From Desulfobacterales bacterium (GTDB taxonomy: Bacteria > Desulfobacterota > Desulfobacteria > Desulfobacterales > JASFBJ01): a DNA stretch of 10,585 nucleotides. A program made the translations under genes and the position numbers. The notes under the pieces were generated by a model. That model did not search any database, had not been told where the DNA came from, and saw only the letters and a list, made by a program, of their open reading frames with translations. The stretch is from contig JASFBJ010000113.1 of the NCBI GenBank assembly GCA_030149585.1, positions 1 through 10,585 on the forward strand, written 5' to 3'. Shown piece by piece: positions 1-7,131 of this stretch (positions are counted from its first letter, which is position 1; every line of letters starts with the position of its first letter).

Positions 1-1415
1 TGATAAAGGCCTGTCCGGTGAATACCCAGCAGCTTGGCAGCTCTCATTTTATTATTACCGGTCAGTTTCAAGATCCTGGCAATGGCCTTTTTTTCCGTGC
101 TTTCCAGCAGGTCTCGTAACAGGGGCGGGGAATTATTTTCAACAAAAGATGGGGCAAGGAATTCTCTAAACACAGACGGGAGATCTTCGACCTCTATCTG
201 GGAACCTTTGCAAACAATAATCGCCCGTTCAATTACATTTCTTAATTCACGCACATTACCAGGCCATGAATGCTTTTTCATCAGGGCCAGTGATTCATCG
301 GAAATCGAGGTTATGTTTTTTTTTCGATCCCAGTTGAGCTCAGTGAGAAAATGATAGGCCAAAAGGGGAATGTCTTCTTTCATATTTCGAAGTGACGGCA
401 GGTTTATGGTGATTACATTTATGCGATAAAAAAGATCAAGTCGAAAGTGCTCCTTTTCAACAAGATCGTCAACATCCCGATTGGTCGCTGAAATCACCCT
501 GAAATTGATTTTTTTTGTTTTACTGGAACCAATTTTTTCGATCTCCTTATCCTGAAGAACCCTGAGCAGTTTTACCTGCATATTCAAAGGCATATCACCT
601 ATCTCATCCAAAAAAATGGTGCCTTTATGAGCAAGTTCAAATTTTCCGATTTTCCCTTTAACCCGGGCACCGGTAAAGGAACCTGGTTCATATCCGAACA
701 ACTCGGATTCAATAAGCTCGTTTGGAATCGTTGAGCAATTAACACTGATAAAAGGATTTTCTGCGCGTGTGCCGGCCTGGTGAATAGCGTGAGAAAAAAG
801 TTCTTTCCCTGTGCCGGATTCACCTGTAATAAGAACAGGCGAGTTTGCCTGAGCCGCCTGCCATGATAATGCCTTGGCCTTTTGAAGAAGTTCAGATTCC
901 CCAATAATATTTTCAAAGCTGTAGCAGCTTCCGAATGTCTGCCGAAGTTCCTTTCGATAATAATTCAAATGATTTTCAAGGTTGGCAATCTTATCATAAA
1001 GGCTTTTGAGCTTTTCAGGATACATGGATATCAGCTTCCCCACTGCACCAATCAATTTCCCGTCCTTTCTCAAAGGAATCCGGCCAACAATCCGTCGTCG
1101 GTCGTTAATGATCATGCTCCTGCCGATTTCCGCTCTTCCTGTTTTTAATACCTTAAGAAGTTTGGTACTGGGGTGTATCTCAATCAGCGGCTTGCCGATG
1201 GCATCTGCTATTTTAATTCCAAACGCCTTTTCATAGACACTGCTGAGAAACTGTACATTTCCATTCATATCTATCAAAATCATACTCTCATAGGGATTAT
1301 CGAGTAAACTTAAGTGGAGATCTTTTGGTATTTTTTCCAGCAGAGACTCTTCTTTAATTTTCTTTCCATCCTCATGGCAAGACATTGTTAAAGTATCAAA
1401 CTTTTTGGGAAGCAT
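1..1415 (-). CDS. Sigma-54-dependent transcriptional activator (PAS, AAA+, Fis HTH), C-terminus cut by window edge
   Basis: A bacterial enhancer-binding protein that would hydrolyse ATP to open promoters held by sigma-54 RNA polymerase. I translated 471 complete codons by eye. Residues 38-130 look like a single PAS sensor domain, followed by a short linker and then the AAA+ domain: Walker A GESGTGKE (198-205), the sigma-54 contact loop as GSFTGA (245-250, a Ser variant of GAFTGA), Walker B GTIFLDEIG (265-273), SATNRD (309-314) and WPGNVREL (384-391). The Fis-type HTH begins near 440 and is cut at LGIHRTGLY; probably only 10-20 residues are missing. There is no receiver domain, so the signal is probably sensed by the PAS domain itself. 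The start at 1415 is the first ATG after an in-frame stop and has AGGG about 13 nt upstream; the next in-frame ATG, at 1385, has no visible Shine-Dalgarno. The ligand and target genes cannot be read from the sequence. The function class is near certain. Confidence 0.95.
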   Translation of the reverse strand, partial: MLPKKFDTLTMSCHEDGKKIKEESLLEKIPKDLHLSLLDNPYESMILIDMNGNVQFLSSVYEKAFGIKIADAIGKPLIEIHPSTKLLKVLKTGRAEIGRSMIINDRRRIVGRIPLRKDGKLIGAVGKLISMYPEKLKSLYDKIANLENHLNYYRKELRQTFGSCYSFENIIGESELLQKAKALSWQAAQANSPVLITGESGTGKELFSHAIHQAGTRAENPFISVNCSTIPNELIESELFGYEPGSFTGARVKGKIGKFELAHKGTIFLDEIGDMPLNMQVKLLRVLQDKEIEKIGSSKTKKINFRVISATNRDVDDLVEKEHFRLDLFYRINVITINLPSLRNMKEDIPLLAYHFLTELNWDRKKNITSISDESLALMKKHSWPGNVRELRNVIERAIIVCKGSQIEVEDLPSVFREFLAPSFVENNSPPLLRDLLESTEKKAIARILKLTGNNKMRAAKLLGIHRTGLY

Positions 1416-1447
1416 TTTTTCTTTTACCCTAATCTGAACAAGTCTGA

Positions 1448-1463
1448 AGCAAAAAGGTTACCA
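1448..1463 (-). promoter_or_regulatory. Candidate sigma-54 (-24/-12) promoter of the activator gene
   Basis: Read on the minus strand, this is TGGTAACCTTTTTGCT, against the sigma-54 consensus TGGCACRNNNNTTGCW. The GG and GC elements are exactly 10 bp apart, TTGCT is complete, and the -24 box matches at four of six positions. The start codon at 1415 lies 33 nt beyond the -12 box, so the leader would be about 20 nt. This would mean the activator gene depends on sigma-54, possibly through autoregulation. It is a motif match only, found by scanning a short intergenic region. Confidence 0.4.
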
Positions 1464-1510
1464 AATCTGGCATCCTTCATTAATGTCCAACAATAGTTTA
1501 CACTTTTTCT

Positions 1511-1573
1511 CGTTCACACGCTCCAGCGTGGGAATGCATACCACATAGGGGTCCCACGCCAGAGCATGGAAAC
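1511..1573. repeat. REP/BIME-like double-hairpin element
   Basis: Two GC-rich imperfect hairpins lie in an AT-rich intergenic region. Hairpin 1 pairs 1511-1522 with 1525-1536; its core CACGCT/AGCGTG is perfect around a CC loop, with one A/G mismatch and one G-U further out. Hairpin 2 (1551-1573) has the related core CCCACGC followed by GCATGG, with decayed pairing. They are separated by about 14 bp containing CCACATAG. This layout resembles the dispersed CGTTCCCACGCT-type REP elements that I recall from deltaproteobacterial genomes, which are mobilised in trans by IS200-like (RAYT) transposases. No transposase is present here, and the mismatches suggest an old copy. Genome copy number cannot be seen from one window. 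Confidence 0.6.
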
Positions 1574-1648
1574 CAGGCAGGAAGCAACATCTAAAATAAG
1601 AGCCTTAACTCCTTTATAACCTGGGGTAATCAGCTTTTGCTAAGTTTT

Positions 1649-4417
1649 TTAGGCGGCTTTGGAAATTTTGACAGCGCAGACTTTAAATTCAGGAATACCG
1701 GAAATCGGATCCAGCGCTGCATTAGTAAGATTATTGGCAGCTGCCTGGGCAAAATGAAAAGGAATAAAAACCGTACCATTTCCAATTTTATCAGAGACTT
1801 TTACCCTGGCACTGATTTTTCCCCGGCGTGAAGAAATATCCACCATAGAAGCATCCGGCAGATCATGCTGACCCGCATCCTCAGGAGAAATTTCTACAAA
1901 ACATTCCGGAGCCCGCTCATTCAACCCTTTGGTTTTCATGGTCATGGTACCTGTGTGATACTGGTATATAACTCTGCCGGTAGTTAAAAACAGAGGATAT
2001 TTTTCATCTGCCACTTCGTTTGGGGCAATCCAGTCAATTGCATGAAACATCCCTTTTCCACGGGTAAACTGTTTGCCATGTAAAATAGGGGTGCCAGGAT
2101 GATCAGACGTTGGGCAGGGCCAGTGCAAGCCCTCATTTTCTATTCTCTCATAAGTTATTCCAGCATAGGAAGGCGTAACCGAAGCGATTTCTTCCATAAT
2201 TTCCCGACTTTCTGAGTAGGACATTTCATATCCCATTCGTTTTGCAATTTCACAGATAATTTTCCAGTCATCCAGGACATCAGCCGGAGGCTCAACCGCC
2301 TTTCTGATCCGCTGAACCCGTCTTTCAGTATTGGAAAAGGTTCCATCTTTTTCAGCAAAACACCTGGCTGGTAAAACTATATCCGCCTCCCTGGCTGTTT
2401 CAGTCATAAAAATATCCTGAACCACCATAAAATCAAGATTGGCAAAGCATTTTTTTGCATGATTCAAATCAGGATCTGAAACAAGAGGATTTTCACCAAT
2501 GATATAAAGAGCCTTGATCTCTCCATCAAGGGCTTTGGGTACCATTTTGGTTACAGGTAAACCAGGCTTTGTCGGAAGTCCGCTTATATGCCAGGCTGCT
2601 TCCATTTTTTTCAAGGCATCCAGGCTTTCCACAGACTGATACCCTGTATGGACATTGGGAAGGCCGCCCATATCGCAAGCTCCCTGAACATTATTCTGAC
2701 CGCGCAAAGGATTTACACCAGTGCCTGGAAAGCCGATATTACCGCAAAGCATTGCAAGATTTGCCAGAGATTTTACATTATCAGTTCCCGTTGTGTGCTG
2801 AGTAATACCCATGCAGTATAAAATACTTGCAGCCTTAGCACCAGCATAAAGACGGGCGGCATCAATAAGGCTCTGAGCCGGGATTCCGGTAATCCCTGCC
2901 ACATGCTCCGGTGTATATTTTTCAACCATTTTTTTAAGATTTTCGAAATTTTCAGTGCGGTTTTTAACAAATTTTTTATCATAAAGATCTTCTTTGATAA
3001 TCACATTCATCATTCCATTGATCCATGCCACATCTGTTCCCAGATTAGGCTGAAGCCAGATATCAGCAAAATTTGTAATTTTTATCTGTCTTGGATCAAT
3101 AACAATCAGTTTGGCTCCCTTAAAGCTAACCGCCCGTTTCACCCCTGCGGAGAGAACAGGATGGTTTTCAGTGGTATTGGAACCTGTGATTAAAATAACA
3201 TCCGCCTCTTCAATATCAGCAATAGTGTTGGTCATTGCTCCACTGCCAAAAGCCGCGGCCAGACCGGCCACAGTAGAAGAATGTCAGAGCCGAGCGCAAT
3301 GATCTATATTATTGGTTTTGAGCACTGCCCGGGTAAATTTGTGGGCAATATAGTTTTCTTCATTGGTTATTCTGGCGGAAGTCAGCACACCAATACTGTC
3401 TGGGCCGTGATCTTTTTTGATTTTACCTAATTTATCAGCGACCAGGCTTAAAGCTTCGTCCCATGAGGCTTCTTTAAACTCACCGTTTTTCTTGATTAGC
3501 GGACTGGTCAGACGTTCGGGCGAACTGATAAAATTAAAGCCGAATCTGCCTTTTACGCACAGACTGCCATAATTAGGAGCAGCATGTTCTACTCCGGTTA
3601 TTTTAACCACTTTATTATCTTTAACGTGCAGATATATCTGGCAGCCAACACCGCAATAAGTGCATGTTGTTCGTATTTTTTTTGTTTCCCTTGGCCGAAC
3701 CTGATAACGAACATCTTTTTCCACCAGTGCCCCAACAGGACAAACCTGAACACATTCACCGCAGAAAACACAATCCGAATCTTTTAATGGCCGGTCATCG
3801 GCTGCGACAATTTTACCCTTGGAACCATTATGACCAAAGTTAATGGCCTTATTCACCTGCACCTCATTACAAGCCTGAACACATCGGCCGCACTGGATAC
3901 AACGAGAAAAATCACGAATAATAAACGGATTAACGTCTTCAATTGGATAAAGTGTTTTAGTTAAAGAAAATTTTTTACCAGACACCTGATAGCGATAGGC
4001 CAAATCCTGCAGCCGGCAATCCCCCCAGGCAGGGCAAAGTTCGGAACTTTGATCATCCTTTTGAACATGCATTTGAAATTGTGTCCAGTCCTTATCGTCG
4101 GAAGCACGCACAGCACAATTATGATTACCGGAAGACAGGAACTGCTCTATTACCAGACGCCTGGCAGCTATTACCTTTCTGGTCTCTGTTTTAACCACCA
4201 TATCGGCTTTTGCTGGAGTTGAACAGGCTGGTAAAAGAGTTTGTTCGCCTTTTACTTCCACCACGCAAATCCCGCAAGTCCCGGTGGGGGCAGCCCTTTT
4301 TAAATAACACAGGCTTGGAATATCAATATTATTGCGATGGGCCACTTCTAAAATGGTTTCATCAGTTTTAAAAGAAAGCTCGTTCCCGTTAATAATAATC
4401 AGTTGTTTCGTGCTCAT
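1649..4417 (-). CDS. fdhA: Formate dehydrogenase alpha subunit, molybdopterin/tungstopterin selenoprotein with NuoG-like N-terminus (Sec at residue 378)
   Basis: Catalytic subunit oxidising formate to CO2, or running in reverse for the Wood-Ljungdahl pathway. The product is 922 residues counting one selenocysteine. Order of parts: a [2Fe-2S] domain (C37, C48, C51, C65); a NuoG-type His/Cys cluster region (H99, C101, C128, C134); two ferredoxin [4Fe-4S] motifs (C173, C176, C179, C183 and C216, C219, C222, C226); the molybdopterin-proximal [4Fe-4S] site (C252, C255, C259, C287); the catalytic oxidoreductase body; and a C-terminal dinucleotide-binding domain (about 810-920). The in-frame TGA at 3286-3284 falls in HCARL-U-HSSTVAGL, exactly where FDH carries Sec or Cys. 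The trio U378, H379 and R572 (in NPLRGQNNVQGACDMGG) matches E. coli FDH-H U140/H141/R333. No signal peptide is visible, so it is probably cytoplasmic. The start has AAGGAG 11 nt upstream. No NuoE/NuoF-like partner genes lie next to it, so its electron acceptor, perhaps NAD or ferredoxin through a partner encoded elsewhere, is uncertain. It is not a pseudogene. Confidence 0.95.
3255..3286 (-). promoter_or_regulatory. Selenocysteine UGA codon and bacterial SECIS hairpin in fdhA
   Basis: On the minus strand the UGA (3286-3284) is followed 12 nt later by a stem GTGGCC (3271-3266), a loop GGTCT (3265-3261) and the partner GGCCGC (3260-3255): six pairs, one of them U-G. The apical GGUCU is the same as in the E. 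coli fdhF SECIS loop, where the stem starts about 11 nt after the UGA. This is the element that SelB binds to insert Sec. It lies wholly inside the coding sequence, as in other bacterial selenoprotein mRNAs. Confidence 0.9.
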
Positions 4418-4428
4418 AACAGGCGGTT

Positions 4429-4434
4429 CTCCTT
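4429..4434 (-). promoter_or_regulatory. Shine-Dalgarno of fdhA
   Basis: AAGGAG on the minus strand, 11 nt upstream of the ATG at 4417. It is the only strong ribosome binding site near the start and supports translation beginning at MSTKQ, directly before the [2Fe-2S] domain. Confidence 0.75.
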
Positions 4435-4441
4435 AACATCT

Positions 4442-4470
4442 GGTTTACTGGCCGGTTTACTGGCCGGTTT
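4442..4470. repeat. Tandem 12-bp repeat in the fdhA leader
   Basis: Two perfect copies of GGTTTACTGGCC (4442-4453 and 4454-4465) are followed by a 5-bp partial third (GGTTT). Each junction contains ACTGGCCGGT, an imperfect dyad centred on GGCC. The array sits 8 bp upstream of the fdhA Shine-Dalgarno, so it could be an operator or an mRNA element, or simply the result of replication slippage. It is GC-rich compared with the AT-rich DNA beside it. Confidence 0.7.
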
Positions 4471-4520
4471 GGAATAGTAGTTCTTTTTAATTTTTCATTT
4501 TGAGCTGGTTTTTAAATCTA

Positions 4521-4549
4521 TATTTATAAAATATAATAAATTTTGTCAA
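4521..4549 (-). promoter_or_regulatory. Candidate sigma-70 type promoter for fdhA
   Basis: On the minus strand a perfect -35 TTGACA (4549-4544) is followed after 17 bp by TAAATA (4526-4521); TATAAA (4528-4523) at 15 bp is an alternative -10. Transcription would start near 4514, giving a leader of about 95 nt that includes the 12-bp repeats. The region is so AT-rich that -10-like sequences are common, so the -35 carries most of the weight. No sigma-54 motif was found in this leader. Confidence 0.4.
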
Positions 4550-4560
4550 TCAAGTCTTTA

Positions 4561-4590
4561 GGAACGAGGACAAATTAACTTCCCCGTTCC
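4561..4590 (-). terminator. Hairpin directly after the VanZ stop codon, possible terminator
   Basis: GGAACGGGGA (4590-4581) pairs with TCCTCGTTCC (4570-4561) over 10 bp with one G-U, around a 10-nt loop. It begins at the base after the VanZ-family stop codon and ends just before the candidate fdhA promoter, the expected place to end the thrS-vanZ transcript. No uridine run follows (TAAAG), so it may be a factor-assisted or processing hairpin instead of an intrinsic terminator. Confidence 0.45.
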
Positions 4591-4989
4591 TTATTTGAAA
4601 CAGGTACCCCACTGCTTTGAAGCTATCCAGCAAAACCCCAGAACCCCAACCACACTGCCTGCCAGATCCGCCAGAAAATCCAGATAGTCTGCGTGTCGGG
4701 CAGATACAAAAAACTGGTGAAACTCATCGCTTAAGCCATAGAGGGTGGAAAATGCAATACTGATAATAATAATTTTATTCCGGGTGTTCAATATCGGCAC
4801 TCGGCTAAAAGCCCTGCAGATTAAAACACCCAAAACAAAGTACCCTGCAAAATGAAGCAACTTGTCGGATAAAGGCCATGAGGGCCCAAAGTCCGGGGAT
4901 GGCAGGGCTGACTGAATAAAAATAAAAACGCAATAAAGAATAAGCGGTAACCAGTGAGTTAAAAAAAAGCCATTATTTCTGAAAAACAT
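4591..4989 (-). CDS. VanZ-family integral membrane protein
   Basis: A 132-residue protein with about four predicted membrane helices (roughly 10-27, 43-60, 70-86 and 103-123). The VanZ family signature is visible: DKLLHFAGY (42-50), LYGLSDEFHQFF (83-94) and D-x3-D-x3-G after it (104-112). VanZ-like proteins are small membrane proteins; the founding member gives low-level teicoplanin resistance, but most family members have no known function, so resistance should not be inferred. The ATG at 4989 lies 17 bp inside the thrS end, in another frame, and has no clear Shine-Dalgarno, which suggests translational coupling to thrS. Family assignment is firm; function is unknown. Confidence 0.85.
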   Translation of the reverse strand: MFFRNNGFFLTHWLPLILYCVFIFIQSALPSPDFGPSWPLSDKLLHFAGYFVLGVLICRAFSRVPILNTRNKIIIISIAFSTLYGLSDEFHQFFVSARHADYLDFLADLAGSVVGVLGFCWIASKQWGTCFK

Positions 4990-6889
4990 TTAGTTCCAGT
5001 TTTCTATCTCTGATATGAGTTTGAACAGTGTTAAGAAAGGTTTCTTTTGTAATTCCATATTTTACCTTTCCGTTAAGGGTTCTGACCGCCAGCGTCCCTG
5101 ATTCCAGTTCCTTGTCGCCGCAAGTCAGAATTAACGGGATTTTATTTAACTGTGCCTGGCGAACTTTTTTATTCAGGCTTTCCGTACGCCGGTCAACTTC
5201 AGTTCGTAAACCAGCCTTTTCAAATTCATGGCTTAAAGACTCGGCAAAGGGAATCAGCTTATCGTTTATGGGCAGCAGCACCACTTGAACAGGACTTAAC
5301 CACAGGGGAAATTTACCAGCAAAATGTTCTAAGAGAATACCAAAAAAACGCTCAATAGAACCGTAAATGACCCGATGAATCATAATGGGACGATGTTTCT
5401 GGTTGTCCTGGCCTATATAGGAAAGATCAAATCGTTCCGGCAGGGCCATATCCAGCTGAATTGTGCCGCATTGCCAGGATCGTCCCAAAGCATCTCGAAT
5501 ATGAACGTCTATTTTGGGGCCATAGAAAGCACCGTCTCCCTCATTAATTTTATATTCCCTGCCATATTTTTTTAAGGCAGCGTCCAGTCCCTGAGTTGCA
5601 ATTTCCCATTGACTGTCGGAACCAATGGATTTTTCAGGTCTGGTGGAAAGCTCCAGATCAAAGCCAAGCCCAAAAGTGCTGTAAATTCGATTAGCCAGCT
5701 CCAAAACCCCAAGAATTTCATCCTGAATCTGATCTGGCGCCATAAAAATATGAGCATCATCCTGATGAAAGGACCTCACCCTGAACAAACCGGAAAGCAC
5801 CCCGCTAAGTTCATGGCGATGTACCAGACCAATTTCAGCAACCCGCACCGGCAAATCTTTATAAGAGTGGGGCTTTATATCGTATAAAAGCATACCTCCC
5901 GGGCAATTCATGGGTTTAATTGCATACTCTGTTTCATCAATCAAAGCTGTATACATATTTTCGCGGTAATTATCCCAGTGCCCGCTTTTTTCCCACAAGG
6001 TTCGCTGCAAAAGAATAGGGGTTTTGGTCTCAACATACCCTGCTTCCCGATGCTCTTTACGCCAATATGCTAAAAGGGCATTCCAGATATCCATTCCCCT
6101 GGCGTGAAAAAACGGCATGCCCGGAGCATAATCATGAAAGCTGAACAGATCCAGAGCTGTGCCGAGTTTGCGATGATCCCGTTTTTGAGCTTCTTCAATA
6201 AGATGCAAATGCTTTTTTAAACTTTTTTTATCAAAAAAGGCGGTGCCGTAAATTCGTTGCAATTGAGCTTTGGTTTGATCCGCGCGCCAATAGGCCCCGG
6301 AAACTTTCATTAACTTGAAAGCTTTAATAAATCCAGTATGGGGCACATGTGGGCCACGACATAAATCAGTAAATTCGCCCTGCTTATAAAACGAGATATC
6401 ACCATCAGTTAAATTTGACAGCATTTCAAGCTTATATGGCTCATCTTTATAAAATTCAAGGGCACTGGCTTTAGAGACGATCGAGCGTTGCAGAGGAAAT
6501 TTTGCTTTAATGATTTTTTTCATCTCAGCTTCGATTACAGGGAAATCATCTTTGGAGACCGGCACCATATCAATATCATAATAAAAGCCGTCTTTAACCA
6601 CAGGTCCTATGGTCAATTTGGCATCCTTATACAAACGGGTAATTGCCTGTGCCATAACATGAGCCGCACTATGACGCATTATTTCAAGGCCTTTTGGGTC
6701 TTTGTTTGTAATCAGTCTGACTTTGGCATCCTGTTCAATTATAGTTGACAGATCAACTATATTATCATCGAGCTCCATGGCCACACAATTTTGAGCTAAT
6801 CCTTTGGAAATGCTCAGAGCAATATCCAGGCCGGAAATTTGCTTATCAAACTCTTTAATACTCTGATCGGGCAGGGTTATTTTTATCAT
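4973..6889 (-). CDS. thrS: Threonyl-tRNA synthetase
   Basis: Class II aminoacyl-tRNA synthetase that charges tRNA-Thr, cytoplasmic and essential; 638 residues, the usual full length. In order: an N-terminal TGS domain (MIKITLPDQS onward); the editing domain, which hydrolyses Ser-tRNA-Thr, with HSAAH (H73, H77) and C177/H181 in DLCRGPH; the catalytic core with the zinc ligands C329 (MNCPGG), H380 (DDAHIF) and H505 (MIHRVIYGS); class II motif 2 around VHRHELSG and motif 3 around GSIERFFGILLE; and a C-terminal anticodon-binding domain from about residue 530. The ATG at 6889 is preferred because it gives the canonical N-terminus and has AAAGAGA about 6 nt upstream. An in-frame TTG at 6922 would add 11 residues but lacks a ribosome site. 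The common partners infC, rpmI and rplT do not follow; a VanZ-family gene does. Confidence 0.96.
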   Translation of the reverse strand: MIKITLPDQSIKEFDKQISGLDIALSISKGLAQNCVAMELDDNIVDLSTIIEQDAKVRLITNKDPKGLEIMRHSAAHVMAQAITRLYKDAKLTIGPVVKDGFYYDIDMVPVSKDDFPVIEAEMKKIIKAKFPLQRSIVSKASALEFYKDEPYKLEMLSNLTDGDISFYKQGEFTDLCRGPHVPHTGFIKAFKLMKVSGAYWRADQTKAQLQRIYGTAFFDKKSLKKHLHLIEEAQKRDHRKLGTALDLFSFHDYAPGMPFFHARGMDIWNALLAYWRKEHREAGYVETKTPILLQRTLWEKSGHWDNYRENMYTALIDETEYAIKPMNCPGGMLLYDIKPHSYKDLPVRVAEIGLVHRHELSGVLSGLFRVRSFHQDDAHIFMAPDQIQDEILGVLELANRIYSTFGLGFDLELSTRPEKSIGSDSQWEIATQGLDAALKKYGREYKINEGDGAFYGPKIDVHIRDALGRSWQCGTIQLDMALPERFDLSYIGQDNQKHRPIMIHRVIYGSIERFFGILLEHFAGKFPLWLSPVQVVLLPINDKLIPFAESLSHEFEKAGLRTEVDRRTESLNKKVRQAQLNKIPLILTCGDKELESGTLAVRTLNGKVKYGITKETFLNTVQTHIRDRKLELNVFQK

Positions 6890-7131
6890 TTGATTCTCTT
6901 TATATTTATAATGGTGCGGCAAAAATAGATTAGTAGTAATATCAATTGGGTCTGATATAAAACAGGGTAAGCTGTTTTTGCCGGAACACTAAGTTAAAAA
7001 ATTAGTTGTTAATTATAATAATTAGCTGTATTCCAAGACAGTTTTATCATTTATAAATTTTTAATAATTATTAAAAAACTTAGAAAATAATATCCAGACT
7101 AATTAAAATTATAAAAAATAAGGGAAATAAC
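6890..7131. promoter_or_regulatory. Divergent AT-rich promoter region between thrS and rnd
   Basis: These 242 bp must carry the promoters of both thrS (minus) and rnd (plus). On the minus strand a perfect -10 TATAAT lies at 7017-7012, but it lacks a good -35 at 17 bp (TGTCTT). A weak hairpin AAAACAG/CTGTTTT (6959-6965 with 6972-6978) lies in the thrS leader and could be a regulatory structure. I see no T-box signature. No convincing plus-strand promoter could be chosen because AT-rich hexamers are abundant. Confidence 0.4.
7058..7077. repeat. 20-bp perfect AT-only palindrome
   Basis: TTTTTAATAA is followed at once by its reverse complement, giving a loopless perfect palindrome. It is flanked more loosely by CTAAGTT (6989-6995) and its inverse AACTTAG (7077-7083). 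It could bind a dimeric regulator or a nucleoid protein. Because it uses only A and T in a very AT-rich region, chance is also a reasonable explanation. Confidence 0.6.

Noticed and set aside
599..916. 105-residue minus-strand ORF
   Set aside because: It lies in a different frame inside the AAA+ domain of the sigma-54 activator, which runs through the whole region.
1501..1593. 30-codon minus-strand ORF (MLLPAWFPCSGVGPLCGM...) through the hairpins
   Set aside because: It is a chance reading of the REP-like element, and its sequence is explained by the palindromes.
1649..3271. Separate 540-residue oxidoreductase gene starting with GTG at 3271
   Set aside because: It is the C-terminal part of fdhA after the Sec codon, in the same frame. 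It has no ribosome site, and HSST just before it continues the FDH motif.
3284..4417. fdhA as a pseudogene truncated by a nonsense codon
   Set aside because: The stop is at the known Sec position with a fitting SECIS hairpin, and both halves are otherwise intact.
6890..6922. TTG start giving thrS an 11-residue extension
   Set aside because: No Shine-Dalgarno, rare start codon, and the ATG at 6889 gives the canonical TGS N-terminus.
6923..7020. T-box or threonine attenuator upstream of thrS
   Set aside because: Only a weak 7-bp AT-rich stem is visible, with no T-box sequence and no Thr-rich leader peptide.
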